Assembly: GCA_026418455.1 (NCBI GenBank)
Contig: JAOABH010000004.1
Location: forward strand, 124,001 to 188,000
Length of the DNA: 64,000 nt
DNA from: Hydrogenothermaceae bacterium
Lineage (GTDB): Bacteria; Aquificota; Aquificia; Aquificales; Hydrogenothermaceae
Reading direction: 5' to 3'
Position numbers and translations under genes: made by a program. The notes beneath the pieces were generated by a model that worked only from the letters and a program-made list of their open reading frames with translations, was not told the DNA's origin and did no database searches. Shown here in pieces: positions 50,891 through 59,876 of the stretch; positions within the stretch are counted from its first letter, which is position 1; every line of letters starts with the position of its first letter.

Positions 50891-51619
50891 ATTAGGTTAG
50901 ATAAATTTCTTTCTAATCGAGGATTTGGAAGTAGAACACAGGTTCAAAGACTTATAAGGCAAGGTTTTGTTAAAGTTAACAGTCAAACTGTAAAAGATCC
51001 CTCTATCAAAATAGATCCTATGAAGGATAAAGTTTCTGTTGATGATGAAGATGTATATTTTCAGGAAAATTATTACTTTATGTTAAACAAGCCCGCTGGA
51101 TATATAACGGCTACATTTGATGAAAATGAACCTACAGTTTTAGATTTTTTTATGGATTTTCCATTAGTAGAAAAACTTTTTCCGGTAGGTAGATTAGATA
51201 GAGATACGGAAGGACTTCTTATAATAACAACAGATGGTCAGTTTGCTCACCGTTTAGCTCATCCCAAGTGGAACATTGAGAAGGAGTATTTTGCTATTGT
51301 AGAAGGTGATGTATCTGATATAGATTTTTCTCCATACGAGAAAAAAGGATTATATTTAAGGAAAGATAAATACACTACAAAACCTTTTAAAGTAAGAGTT
51401 ATAAAAAGTTCTCCTGAAAAATCTGAGATCTATATTACTGTTTCTGAAGGGAAGTATCACATTGTAAAAAAGATAATGGGAGAGCTTAAACATCCGGTTT
51501 TGTATTTAAAGAGAGTACGTATAGGTAATTTAATTTTAGATGAGATATTAGAAGCAGGTGAATATAGGGAACTAACAAAAGAAGAGATAGAATATCTTAA
51601 AAGTTTGGTTAGGCTATGA
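50891..51619 (+). CDS. RsuA/RluE-family rRNA pseudouridine synthase with ATT start
   Basis: 242 aa if read from ATT at 50891. From there R-L-D-K-F-L-S-N-R-G-F-G-S-R gives a full S4 RNA-binding domain, and AAGGAG ends 6 nt before the ATT. No ATG, GTG or TTG exists between the stop at 50852 and the ATG at 51020, which would cut the S4 domain away. The catalytic Asp is in G-R-L-D-R-D-T-E-G-L-L. The enzyme makes pseudouridine in 16S or 23S rRNA. It overlaps the MFS gene by 4 nt. Confidence 0.85.
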   Translation: MRLDKFLSNRGFGSRTQVQRLIRQGFVKVNSQTVKDPSIKIDPMKDKVSVDDEDVYFQENYYFMLNKPAGYITATFDENEPTVLDFFMDFPLVEKLFPVGRLDRDTEGLLIITTDGQFAHRLAHPKWNIEKEYFAIVEGDVSDIDFSPYEKKGLYLRKDKYTTKPFKVRVIKSSPEKSEIYITVSEGKYHIVKKIMGELKHPVLYLKRVRIGNLILDEILEAGEYRELTKEEIEYLKSLVRL

Positions 51620-52731
51620 AGAAAACTCTGTCATTTTCTCTATTTGATACAGGGGAAACTATACTCGGAGCTTTAATCTTTTCCACATTCTTCCCCCTTT
51701 ACATAACAAAACATATTGACACTAAAATATACAGTTATACATATAGTTTTGCATTTTTAGTATCATTTTTATTTGCATTACACCTGGGTAAGATAGCAGA
51801 TAGATATGCTCTGAGAAAGCAGTTTTTTATAACTTTTGTTTTGATAACGACCTTAATGTGTATATCTCTATTTTTTACTACAAATTTCCCAGTTTTGTCT
51901 TTACTAATCTTTGTCCTTATGGCAGTATCCCATCAGCAGAGTTTTGTTTTCTATAATTCTTTACTTCTTGATTTTCAGAGCAGAGGGCTGGCTTCTGGTA
52001 TAGGTGTTAGCTTTGGTTATATAGGCTCTGCTGTTGCTCTTATATTTTTGGCAGATAAACTTTCTATTCCAATTGTTTACTTAGTAGTGGCTTTTTTATT
52101 CTTAATCCTATCTCTCCCATCTATGGTATTTCTTGAAAATCCAAAGATCTCAACATCTGTTTCTCTGAAAGAGATTTTTAAAGATAGAAAATTTCTATTA
52201 ACCATCGTATCAATACTATCTATTACAGAAGTTGCAAACACTCTCATTGCAATGATGGGGATATATTTAAAAAAAGTTTTTGGATTTGAGGATATTTTTG
52301 TATATAAGGTTATAGGACTGTCTGCTGTAGGTGGCATATTAGGTGGAATCTTCTGGGGGTTTCTATCTGATAGATTTTCTGCCACTAAAATCTTTCCTAT
52401 AGGATTCTTCATATGGAGTTTATTGTTGTTAACTTTACCTTTCGTTACTTCTGAAACTGTCCTTTTATTTGGATTTTTTGCCGGATTTTCCTTGTCTCAT
52501 CTTTGGACAGTTTCAAGGGTTTATATAATAGAGGAATTCCCAGCTAAGGAAGTTTCTACAAGGATGTCATTTCTGTCCCTAACAGAGAGGATTGCGGCTA
52601 CCACAGGACTGTTTATATGGGGAACTTTACTGTATTTGACTAATGATAACTATCCACTTTCAGCTGCTTCTATGTCTATTTTCCCACTAATTGGATTCTT
52701 TATATATCTTCTATCCAAGAAGATCACTTAA
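51616..52731 (+). CDS. MFS transporter, UMF1-like
   Basis: 371 aa with about 11-12 hydrophobic helices. S-L-F-D-T-G-E-T-I-L-G-A at the start and F-P-L-Y, then G-K-I-A-D-R-Y-A-L-R-K as the loop 2-3 motif, and G-F-L-S-D-R-F-S in the second half point to the UMF1 (Atg22-like) branch of the major facilitator superfamily. The substrate is unknown; relatives are linked to amino acid efflux. It begins in a 4-nt overlap with the pseudouridine synthase and converges on the cupredoxin gene with an 8-bp overlap. Confidence 0.8.
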   Translation: MKKTLSFSLFDTGETILGALIFSTFFPLYITKHIDTKIYSYTYSFAFLVSFLFALHLGKIADRYALRKQFFITFVLITTLMCISLFFTTNFPVLSLLIFVLMAVSHQQSFVFYNSLLLDFQSRGLASGIGVSFGYIGSAVALIFLADKLSIPIVYLVVAFLFLILSLPSMVFLENPKISTSVSLKEIFKDRKFLLTIVSILSITEVANTLIAMMGIYLKKVFGFEDIFVYKVIGLSAVGGILGGIFWGFLSDRFSATKIFPIGFFIWSLLLLTLPFVTSETVLLFGFFAGFSLSHLWTVSRVYIIEEFPAKEVSTRMSFLSLTERIAATTGLFIWGTLLYLTNDNYPLSAASMSIFPLIGFFIYLLSKKIT

Positions 52732-53113
52732 CATATATATCTCCCTTCGTTGGAAAGAAATTTGAACAGTATGGACAGGTAAATATATGATGTCCTGGAT
52801 ATATCATCTTCACTTTTACTTCTTTTGTTCCCCCTTTTCCTATGTTTTCCACCATAACATCATAAGGGGGCATTATATAGAAGCAGTGCCCGTAGTGTTT
52901 TTGATTTGTATCTTCTCCTATACCTTCATCTACAGATGTTATTCTAAATAGAACTACTTTTCCTCTTGGAATTTCTATAACATCTGGCTTGTATCCCTCT
53001 TTGGATACCTGTATATCAACAACTATATCTGGTTTTTCCTCTGTCTTTGTACAAGATATTATAAAAATCAAAGATAGTAAATTAACAATCAGACTTAATC
53101 TTTTCAAAAACAT
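52724..53113 (-). CDS. Cupredoxin-domain lipoprotein
   Basis: 129 aa. A signal peptide ends in lipobox F-I-I-S-C (Cys21). The rest is a small beta-barrel: S-K-E-G-Y-K-P-D-V-I-E-I-P-R-G-K-V-V-L-F-R-I-T, then Y-G-H-C-F-Y-I, and G-H-H-I-F-T-C-P-Y-C-S near the C-terminus. His and Cys are placed as in copper proteins, but the usual final His/Met is not clear and a CxxC is there instead. A CuA-like or thiol site is possible. It overlaps coaE by 32 bp. Confidence 0.7.
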   Translation of the reverse strand: MFLKRLSLIVNLLSLIFIISCTKTEEKPDIVVDIQVSKEGYKPDVIEIPRGKVVLFRITSVDEGIGEDTNQKHYGHCFYIMPPYDVMVENIGKGGTKEVKVKMIYPGHHIFTCPYCSNFFPTKGDIYVK

Positions 53114-53678
53114 CTTTAACCTCTCTTTCTAAATCTTCCAAGGTTGAAGTATTATATATAACATAATCTGCATACTTTAACTTTTCATCTATATCCATCT
53201 GTGCATCTATTCTGCTTATAGCTTCCTCTTGTGTATATCCTTTTTTTAAGAGCCTTTTTATCTGTAAATCTTTGGTAGCATAAACCAGTATGATTTTGTC
53301 ATACTTCTTATAAGATCCTGTTTCTATCATAAGTGGAACTGATACTATTACTATAGCATCTGGGTCTTTTTTTGATATCTCCTCTATCCAGTTTTCTATA
53401 AATCTATTAACTTGTGGATGTATTAAACTTTCTAAAATCTTCCTTTTAGATATATCTTTAAACACTATCTGGGCCAACTTCTTTCTATCTATCTCTCCGT
53501 ATTCATCAAAAACTTCATCTGTAAAAAGGTCTTTTATTTTTTTCTTTATGATTTCATCTTTATAAAGGCTGTGAACTACTTTATCTGCATCAATAACATA
53601 GCAACCAAGTTTTTTAAATATCTCTTCAACAGTACTTTTTCCTGTTCCTATTCCACCTGTAAGTCCTATAATTTTCAT
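53082..53678 (-). CDS. coaE: Dephospho-CoA kinase
   Basis: 198 aa. The P-loop G-L-T-G-G-I-G-T-G-K-S-T is at residues 5-16; D-A-D-K-V-V-H and H-P-Q-V are substrate-binding boxes, and the lid has R-L-L-K-K. It catalyses the last step of CoA synthesis. It overlaps the MscS gene start region by 4 bp and belongs to the long minus-strand run that starts at cysS. Confidence 0.94.
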   Translation of the reverse strand: MKIIGLTGGIGTGKSTVEEIFKKLGCYVIDADKVVHSLYKDEIIKKKIKDLFTDEVFDEYGEIDRKKLAQIVFKDISKRKILESLIHPQVNRFIENWIEEISKKDPDAIVIVSVPLMIETGSYKKYDKIILVYATKDLQIKRLLKKGYTQEEAISRIDAQMDIDEKLKYADYVIYNTSTLEDLEREVKDVFEKIKSDC

Positions 53679-54709
53679 TTTGCCATCTCTTTTATGTATA
53701 TATCAATCTTGTTATATGGTATCTCTATTCCTTCATCTTTTAATCTCTTAAAAATTCTTTTCCTTAGCTCACTTTCAACATGAAAGCTTGAGTTGTAATC
53801 TTTTGCAAAAACAAAGAGAGTAAAATTAAGGGAGCTATTTCCGAAACCTGGTATAAATCTTAAAACTACAGGTTGGTCTTTTACAATACTTTCATCTTCC
53901 TCCATAAATCTATTTACTTCCTCTATTACCACTCTCTCAAACTTTTCAATATCAGTTTCGTAAGATACAGGTATCTGTATGGCTGTCCTGTATATCTCTA
54001 CAGGTTTTGCTCTATTCACAATAACACTCTGGGCTAACTTTTCATTTGGAACTATAATTAGGTCGTTTGATAGAGTTTTAAGGACAGTTGTCCTCCAATT
54101 TATATCTGTAATATATCCTTTTCTGGTATCATCTAACTCTATGAAATCTCCAATATCTATCCTCTTTTCCATAATTATATATATTCCAGAGAATATATTT
54201 GAAAGTGTATCCTTTAAAGCAAGACCTACAGCAAGTCCTCCTATACCAAGAGTTGTTATTATAGGTGTTATTGATACTCCTAAGTGGGATAGCAGTATCA
54301 GTATTCCAGTGATGTATATTATCACTTGAACTATTATAAATGTTAAGCTTGAACCAGCAGTTGGTAGATTTTTCTCTTCTATAAATTTTTTTAGAAGGGC
54401 TTTTGAAAGATTTGCAATAAATATAGTTATAGATATTATTAAAACTCCATAGATTAACTTAACTATGAAAGATTTATATTTCTCAAGAAGTTCGGAAAAT
54501 TCAAGAGTAAAGTGTAGAGAAAGGATAAATATCCACAGTATAGATGGAAGTTTGATCTGATTGAGTATTACATCGTCTATTTTATTTTCTGTCTTTTCTG
54601 TTAAAACCTTAAAAATTTTAAAGAGTATTAATCTGAAAATATATAGAGCTATAAAAGAGGATATAAAAATAAAAGCAGTTTCCAAATGGTGTTGTCTTAT
54701 ATATTCCAT
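53675..54709 (-). CDS. MscS-family mechanosensitive channel
   Basis: 344 aa. Four to five hydrophobic segments lie in the first 165 residues. The pore helix and gate region is G-I-G-G-L-A-V-G-L-A-L-K-D-T-L-S-N-I-F-S-G, and the beta domain carries I-D-I-G-D-F-I-E-L, G-Y-I-T-D-I-N-W-R-T-T and I-V-P-N-E-K-L-A. It releases solutes on osmotic downshock. It starts 38 nt after the tRNA-Arg gene on the same strand. Confidence 0.92.
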   Translation of the reverse strand: MEYIRQHHLETAFIFISSFIALYIFRLILFKIFKVLTEKTENKIDDVILNQIKLPSILWIFILSLHFTLEFSELLEKYKSFIVKLIYGVLIISITIFIANLSKALLKKFIEEKNLPTAGSSLTFIIVQVIIYITGILILLSHLGVSITPIITTLGIGGLAVGLALKDTLSNIFSGIYIIMEKRIDIGDFIELDDTRKGYITDINWRTTVLKTLSNDLIIVPNEKLAQSVIVNRAKPVEIYRTAIQIPVSYETDIEKFERVVIEEVNRFMEEDESIVKDQPVVLRFIPGFGNSSLNFTLFVFAKDYNSSFHVESELRKRIFKRLKDEGIEIPYNKIDIYIKEMAK

Positions 54710-54746
54710 CTCCTAAAAATCTACCTCTAAAATTTTTAATACATAA

Positions 54747-54820
54747 TGTCCCCGGGCGGATTCGAACCGCCGACCTCCAGATTAGGAATCTAGTGCTCTA
54801 TCCTACTGAGCTACGGGGAC
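54747..54820 (-). tRNA. tRNA-Arg (anticodon CCT)
   Basis: 74 nt, full cloverleaf: acceptor GTCCCCG/CGGGGAC, D stem GCTC/GAGC, anticodon arm CTAGA-TTCCTAA-TCTGG, variable AGGTC, T arm GGCGG-TTCGAAT-CCGCC, discriminator A. The anticodon CCT reads AGG. CCA is not encoded. It lies 2 nt after the stop of the M16 protease gene and 37 nt before the MscS gene, all on the minus strand. Confidence 0.96.
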
Positions 54821-54822
54821 TT

Positions 54823-56121
54823 TTAATGTTCCGGTAATAAGATAACTTCTGTATAGTTATCATCCCTAAGTTGATTTTTAAGGATCTGCTCTACTTCTTC
54901 CTTCTTAACAGCTTTAATCATCTCTGTAAATCTTAACTCGTAATCTAAGCTTCCAGCCACAGATAATGCATAGCCTATTCTCTCTGCTTCTTCACTTACT
55001 TCTTCTCTGGCAAAAATTTCCCTATTTATAATCCTCTTTTTAGATTCCTCAAACAGATCTTGTGGAATACCTTCTTTCCTAAATCTATTTAGTATCTCAA
55101 AAACTTTTTCTTTAGCAATATCTCTTTTGTTAGTATCTGTTGTCAGATATATTAAAAACTGCCCTGTCCCAAGGTGTGGCATATAACCACCGCTTACACC
55201 TTGCACTATACCTGTTTCCTTTAACTGTTGATACATTATTGAACTTTTTCCTCCAAATAGGATATCTTCAAGAACCATAAAAGCTACTGCTTTTTTATCT
55301 CTTATCGATGGTGCTTGCCAACCTATAACAGAGTAAGCTCTTGTAACTTGAGTTTTTTTTAATGTTTTTGATATAACCTCTCTTTGTGGGTCTTCAAGAG
55401 GAACGGAAGGGGGATGATACTCTGCTCCTTTTACAGAGCCAAATGTTTCTTCCACAGCCTTCTCAACTTCCTCTTTGTTTACATTTCCAACTACAACTAT
55501 AGTAGCAACAGAAGGTGTGTAATGGGTATAGAAGTAGTTTCTCACAAGCTCTCCTGTAAAATTCTGTATAGTTTCTCTATACCCTATAATAGGGTGCTTA
55601 TAGTTTGATTTTTTGTATGCCAACTCATTAAAGGTATCCCAGAGTAAACTCTTTGGGTTGTCTAAATGTCTGTTTAACTCTTCTAAAACTATCGGTTTTT
55701 CCTTCTCTACCATCTTATTTGAAAGAGTAGGAGCTGTTGTCATAAAGTATAGATATCTAAGAGCATCCTGCCAGAAGATATTAGCTATCTCTATATAGTA
55801 AAATGTATAATCAAAACTTGTTGCTGCATTTATCATCCCACCTTTTTTCTCAACTTCAAACTCTATCTCTCCAGGAGCTGTGTATTTTGTTCCGTTAAAC
55901 AACATATGTTCCAAAAAGTGGGATATACCTCTTTCATTATCTTTCTCATATATGGACCCAATACCAAACCAAATTTGAACTGATACTGTTTGGGTATCGT
56001 CTCTCTCCTTCACTACTAAGGTATAACCGTTTTTTAACTTTTTAACATAGAGGTCTTGAGCCTCTGCAACAGCTACAGTCATTATCACACTCCATAGAAA
56101 TAATAAAATTTTCCTAAACAT
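54823..56121 (-). CDS. M16-family zinc metalloprotease, exported
   Basis: 432 aa. A signal peptide (about 1-21, ending A-E-A) precedes the inverted zinc motif H-F-L-E-H-M-L-F (about 67-74), with the third ligand Glu in the E-x-x-x-x-x-E region about 75 residues on. A second, inactive M16 half fills the C-terminus. It is a single-domain-pair protease as in PqqL/YmxG-like proteins, here periplasmic. It follows rnr by 4 nt and ends 2 nt before tRNA-Arg. Confidence 0.92.
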   Translation of the reverse strand: MFRKILLFLWSVIMTVAVAEAQDLYVKKLKNGYTLVVKERDDTQTVSVQIWFGIGSIYEKDNERGISHFLEHMLFNGTKYTAPGEIEFEVEKKGGMINAATSFDYTFYYIEIANIFWQDALRYLYFMTTAPTLSNKMVEKEKPIVLEELNRHLDNPKSLLWDTFNELAYKKSNYKHPIIGYRETIQNFTGELVRNYFYTHYTPSVATIVVVGNVNKEEVEKAVEETFGSVKGAEYHPPSVPLEDPQREVISKTLKKTQVTRAYSVIGWQAPSIRDKKAVAFMVLEDILFGGKSSIMYQQLKETGIVQGVSGGYMPHLGTGQFLIYLTTDTNKRDIAKEKVFEILNRFRKEGIPQDLFEESKKRIINREIFAREEVSEEAERIGYALSVAGSLDYELRFTEMIKAVKKEEVEQILKNQLRDDNYTEVILLPEH

Positions 56122-56125
56122 ATCT

Positions 56126-58219
56126 CTATTTTACCAAATCCAGATCTATCTTTTTAGTATCTTCATCAACATTAACTATCTTAACTTTAATTTTATCTCC
56201 GAGTCTGTATCTTAATTTATCAGACCTGAAACAGTGGTTAGCTTCATCATATTTCATATCTTTTGGTAAAGATGTTACTGGGATAAGACCTTCTATAATA
56301 TACCTTTCTATCTCAACAAATATTCCAAATGGCATTACTCCGGTTATTATTCCATCAAACTCTTCTCCTATTTTGTCTTTGAGTATTCTCAATTTTAGGA
56401 TATCAAGTGCATCTCTCTCAGCATCGTCAGCTACTCTTTCAGTTGATGAGCATTGTTGTGCTATCACTTCCAACTTTTTAGGTAGCTCTTCTAAATCCTT
56501 TTTTGTAAACTTTTTCTTAATTGCTTTTTTAAGCAACCTATGAACCCATACATCTGCATATCTTCTTATAGGTGATGTAAAGTGTGTATAACATTCTGAA
56601 GCAAGTCCAAAATGTCCTATATTTTCCGATGAGTATTTTGCCTGTTTCATTGCCCTTAATGCTAAAAATCTAACCAATGACTCTTCCGGAGTTCCAACAG
56701 CTATGTTTATAAGTTTCTGTATAAATTTAGATGTTATCTCTCCTTTTGGATATTCAACTTTGTATCCTAACCCTGCCAGTATATCTACAAATGATTCTAC
56801 TTTTTCCGGCTTTGGATTTTCATGGATACGGTATATAAATGGATAACCATTTTTCTCCATATGTTTTGCTACGGTTTCATTAGCTATTATCATAAACTCC
56901 TCTATTATCCTGTGGGTAAGATGTCTCTCATAAGGGACAACATCATACGGATCTCCTGTCTCTGTAAATAGTATCTTTGACTCTGGCATATCAAAGTCTA
57001 TACTACCTCTTTCCTCTTTAGCCTTCATCAGTATCTTAGCAAGTTCTTCCATATACTTCAATGGTTCTACCAAGTCAGGAAATTTTTCAATAAGCTCTGG
57101 CTCTCCAACTATTATTCCAAGAGCTTGATCGTATGTAAGTTTTGCTTTACTTTCTATAACACTTTCATATATATCATACTCAACCACATTCCCCTTTCTA
57201 TCTATAAGCATCTCACAGGTAAATGCGTACTTTTTCTCAAATGGTCTTAAACTACATAGGTCTGCAGCAAGTCTCTCAGGAAGCATATGTAATGCTCTTT
57301 CTGGAAGATAGTAAGTGTTTCCTCTCTCAAAAGCTTCTCTATCTATAGCTGAGCCTTCCTTAACATAGTGAGAAACGTCTGCTATATGGACAAATAGCCT
57401 GTATTTATCTCCTTCTTTTTCTATTGCAACTGCATCATCATGGTCTCTTGCACTTTCTGGGTCTATTGTAAAACATATCTGTTTTGTTAAATCTCTTCTG
57501 TTCTTTGTTATTTTTACAGCTTTTGGAAGTTTTTCTGCCTCTTCTAATGCTTCCTTTGAGTGTTCCATCGGTAAATTATACTTTCTGGCTATAATCTCTG
57601 CTACTGTCTGCGTATTTTTAACTTTTCCAAGAGATTTTATAATTTTTCCTTTGGCTTCTATACCTTTAGCTGGGTACTGAGTAATCTCAACTACTACATA
57701 CTCGTCAATCTCATATTTTTTAGCATCCTTTTTATTTACATAAATTTTGTGAGGTATAACAAAGTCAAGTAGATGAACAAAGTATCTATCTTTTTCTTTT
57801 TTCAGTTTTCCGACTGCTGTTTTTACTTTTCTCTCTAAAACTTTTACTATCTTGGCTTCTTTTTTTCCTCTGTATAACTTTTCCTGAGCTAAAACTATGT
57901 CTCCGTCAAACAGATAATCCATCTCCGGAGGTGGTATAAATAGATCTGGTTCTCCATCATCTCTAATCAAAAACCCAAATCCACTCTCATGGGCTTCTAC
58001 TTTTCCTTTTATATACTTTTCCTCTTCTTTTTCCTTTGATATACTGTATTTCCCTTTATAAAATTTGATTACTCCCTTCTTTTGTAATTTTTTCAGTAAT
58101 TTTTTTAGTTCTTTCTTTTGACTTTTCTCTAATTTTAATCCTTTAAGAATAGTATTAAAAAATACATTCTGTTTTCTCTTCCTGATAAACTCTAAAACTT
58201 TTTCTTCTGTTAACTCCAC
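56126..58219 (-). CDS. rnr: Ribonuclease R
   Basis: 697 aa. An N-terminal winged-helix-like part, cold-shock domains (G-F-G-F-L-I-R-D-D), the RNB catalytic core with F-T-I-D-P-E-S-A-R-D-H-D-D-A (about 245-258, the metal-binding Asp cluster), Y-T-H-F-T-S-P-I-R-R-Y-A-D, and a C-terminal S1 domain. It degrades structured RNA 3' to 5'. It lies in an operon with a tRNA whose trailer it could trim. Confidence 0.95.
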   Translation of the reverse strand: MELTEEKVLEFIRKRKQNVFFNTILKGLKLEKSQKKELKKLLKKLQKKGVIKFYKGKYSISKEKEEEKYIKGKVEAHESGFGFLIRDDGEPDLFIPPPEMDYLFDGDIVLAQEKLYRGKKEAKIVKVLERKVKTAVGKLKKEKDRYFVHLLDFVIPHKIYVNKKDAKKYEIDEYVVVEITQYPAKGIEAKGKIIKSLGKVKNTQTVAEIIARKYNLPMEHSKEALEEAEKLPKAVKITKNRRDLTKQICFTIDPESARDHDDAVAIEKEGDKYRLFVHIADVSHYVKEGSAIDREAFERGNTYYLPERALHMLPERLAADLCSLRPFEKKYAFTCEMLIDRKGNVVEYDIYESVIESKAKLTYDQALGIIVGEPELIEKFPDLVEPLKYMEELAKILMKAKEERGSIDFDMPESKILFTETGDPYDVVPYERHLTHRIIEEFMIIANETVAKHMEKNGYPFIYRIHENPKPEKVESFVDILAGLGYKVEYPKGEITSKFIQKLINIAVGTPEESLVRFLALRAMKQAKYSSENIGHFGLASECYTHFTSPIRRYADVWVHRLLKKAIKKKFTKKDLEELPKKLEVIAQQCSSTERVADDAERDALDILKLRILKDKIGEEFDGIITGVMPFGIFVEIERYIIEGLIPVTSLPKDMKYDEANHCFRSDKLRYRLGDKIKVKIVNVDEDTKKIDLDLVK

Positions 58220-58221
58220 TT

Positions 58222-58716
58222 TTACCCCTCTTTTTTTACGTCTCTATTAATTGCATCATAATAAGTATAAGGACAGTTTTTGGGAATTTCAAAATCTTCA
58301 GGTTCATAGTTATTGTTTAATAACCAGATTTTCAATCTTTTTCTTGCCTCTATCCAAGCAGAATCTATTTCAGAAGGTAGTTTAGCTCTTAAGCTTGGAT
58401 ATCTGTCCAGTAAAGCCTCTATTTCTATCCTTGAATTCCTTATACTTCTTATCCAGCTTTTACCGGCTGTTTCTCCTCCTGCTATATCTTTAAAATTGTC
58501 AAGTTTGTATAGATGTTCTAAAATAACAGCCAAGAAGCTGATACATGCATCGAGATATCTAAGACCCATATCCTCAATCTCCTCAAGTAGATTGTCCCAA
58601 TCTACTAACTCATAAGCCTTTTCTTTTAGAAGTTGTAGATTTATATCCACCCAAAGGGGAAAATCTTTCATATATAACTGTTTTAAATCTTCTTTTGATA
58701 TCGTTTTGACTTCCAT
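58222..58716 (-). CDS. DUF29-family protein
   Basis: 164 aa. F-P-L-W-V-D-I-N-L-Q-L-L-K, D-W-D-N-L-L-E-E-I-E-D-M-G and H-L-Y-K-L, then S-W-x-x-S-I-R-N-S-R and a closing Y-D-A-I-N are the conserved features of DUF29, a helical family frequent in cyanobacteria and Aquificota. The function is unknown; the D-W-x-x-L-x-E-E-I-E region suggests a helical bundle with conserved acidic residues. It sits 2 nt from both argD and rnr. Confidence 0.82.
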   Translation of the reverse strand: MEVKTISKEDLKQLYMKDFPLWVDINLQLLKEKAYELVDWDNLLEEIEDMGLRYLDACISFLAVILEHLYKLDNFKDIAGGETAGKSWIRSIRNSRIEIEALLDRYPSLRAKLPSEIDSAWIEARKRLKIWLLNNNYEPEDFEIPKNCPYTYYDAINRDVKKEG

Positions 58717-58718
58717 AT

Positions 58719-59876
58719 CTATGCTCCTATGAATGAATCAATCACTCCTTTTAAAATTTCTACTGATAAATCTATCTCTTGTTTTGATATTATCAATGGT
58801 GGGACAAATCTTAATGTGTTACTCCCAGCTGTTCCAATTATCAAACCTCTTTTGAGACACTCTTCCATAACTTTTTTTGCCGATATACTTTCAGGTAAAT
58901 CAACTCCAATCATTAGTCCTAATCCTTTTGTTGGATATCCAGTTTCTTTCAGTCTCTTTTTCAAATACTCCCCTTTTTCTTCTATGCTTTTTAAAAATCC
59001 ATCAGACAAAACCTCTTCCAGTACAACTTTTGCTGCTACTGTTGATAAGTAATTTCCTCCAAAGGTTGAAGCATGTGTTCCCGGTGTAAATGATTTTGCA
59101 ACTTCACTTTTTGCTACTATTGCACCTATCGGCACACCTCCACCTAAACCCTTTGCTACTGAAAATATATCTGGTTGAATGTTATAATGCTGAAAAGCAA
59201 ACAGTTTTCCTGTTCTCCCTATACCTGTTTGAACCTCATCTACACAGAAGAGCAATCCTTTCTCTTGACATAGAGAGTAGAGTTTATCTATAAAATCTCT
59301 ATCTGCTGGATTTACTCCACCTTCTCCCTGAACCATCTCTATTAAAATTGCAGCAGTTTTATCAGTTATCAACTTCTTTACAGAATCAATATCATTAAAC
59401 TTCGCATACTTAAATCCTTCAACTAACGGCTCAAAACCTTTATGATACTTTGGTTGAGCTGTAGCCGTTAATGCTGCTAAGGTTCTACCGTGAAAACTTC
59501 CTTCAAAGGTAATTATCTCATATCTGTTTTCACCTTTATCGTAAAAATACTTCCTAACTAACTTGATTAACGCCTCGTTTGCTTCTGCTCCGCTATTACA
59601 GAAAAAAACTTTACCATCTTTTATGGAGTTTTCAACCAAAATCTCTGCCACTTCTTCCTGAGGCTCTATCTTAAATAGATTTGATATATGAATTATCTTT
59701 GAAGCTTGCTGACATATAGCCTGTGTTAATTTAGGATGATTGTATCCAAGGCAGTTTACAGCTATTCCGGATAGCATATCTAAATATTTTTTACCATCTT
59801 TATCAAAGAGATAACAGCCTTCTCCCCTTTCAAAGTAGTAATCAAATCTCCCATAGTTTTCCATTAAATAACTCAT
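58719..59876 (-). CDS. argD: Acetylornithine aminotransferase
   Basis: 385 aa. Class III PLP aminotransferase: F-C-N-S-G-A-E-A-N-E-A, G-S-F-H-G-R-T-L-A-A-L, the cofactor Asp in F-C-V-D-E-V-Q-T-G-I-G-R-T-G, and the Schiff-base Lys in S-V-A-K-G-L-G-G-G-V-P-I-G-A. It makes N-acetylornithine for arginine; it may also serve lysine synthesis. It overlaps the methyltransferase gene by 1 nt. Confidence 0.94.
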   Translation of the reverse strand: MSYLMENYGRFDYYFERGEGCYLFDKDGKKYLDMLSGIAVNCLGYNHPKLTQAICQQASKIIHISNLFKIEPQEEVAEILVENSIKDGKVFFCNSGAEANEALIKLVRKYFYDKGENRYEIITFEGSFHGRTLAALTATAQPKYHKGFEPLVEGFKYAKFNDIDSVKKLITDKTAAILIEMVQGEGGVNPADRDFIDKLYSLCQEKGLLFCVDEVQTGIGRTGKLFAFQHYNIQPDIFSVAKGLGGGVPIGAIVAKSEVAKSFTPGTHASTFGGNYLSTVAAKVVLEEVLSDGFLKSIEEKGEYLKKRLKETGYPTKGLGLMIGVDLPESISAKKVMEECLKRGLIIGTAGSNTLRFVPPLIISKQEIDLSVEILKGVIDSFIGA

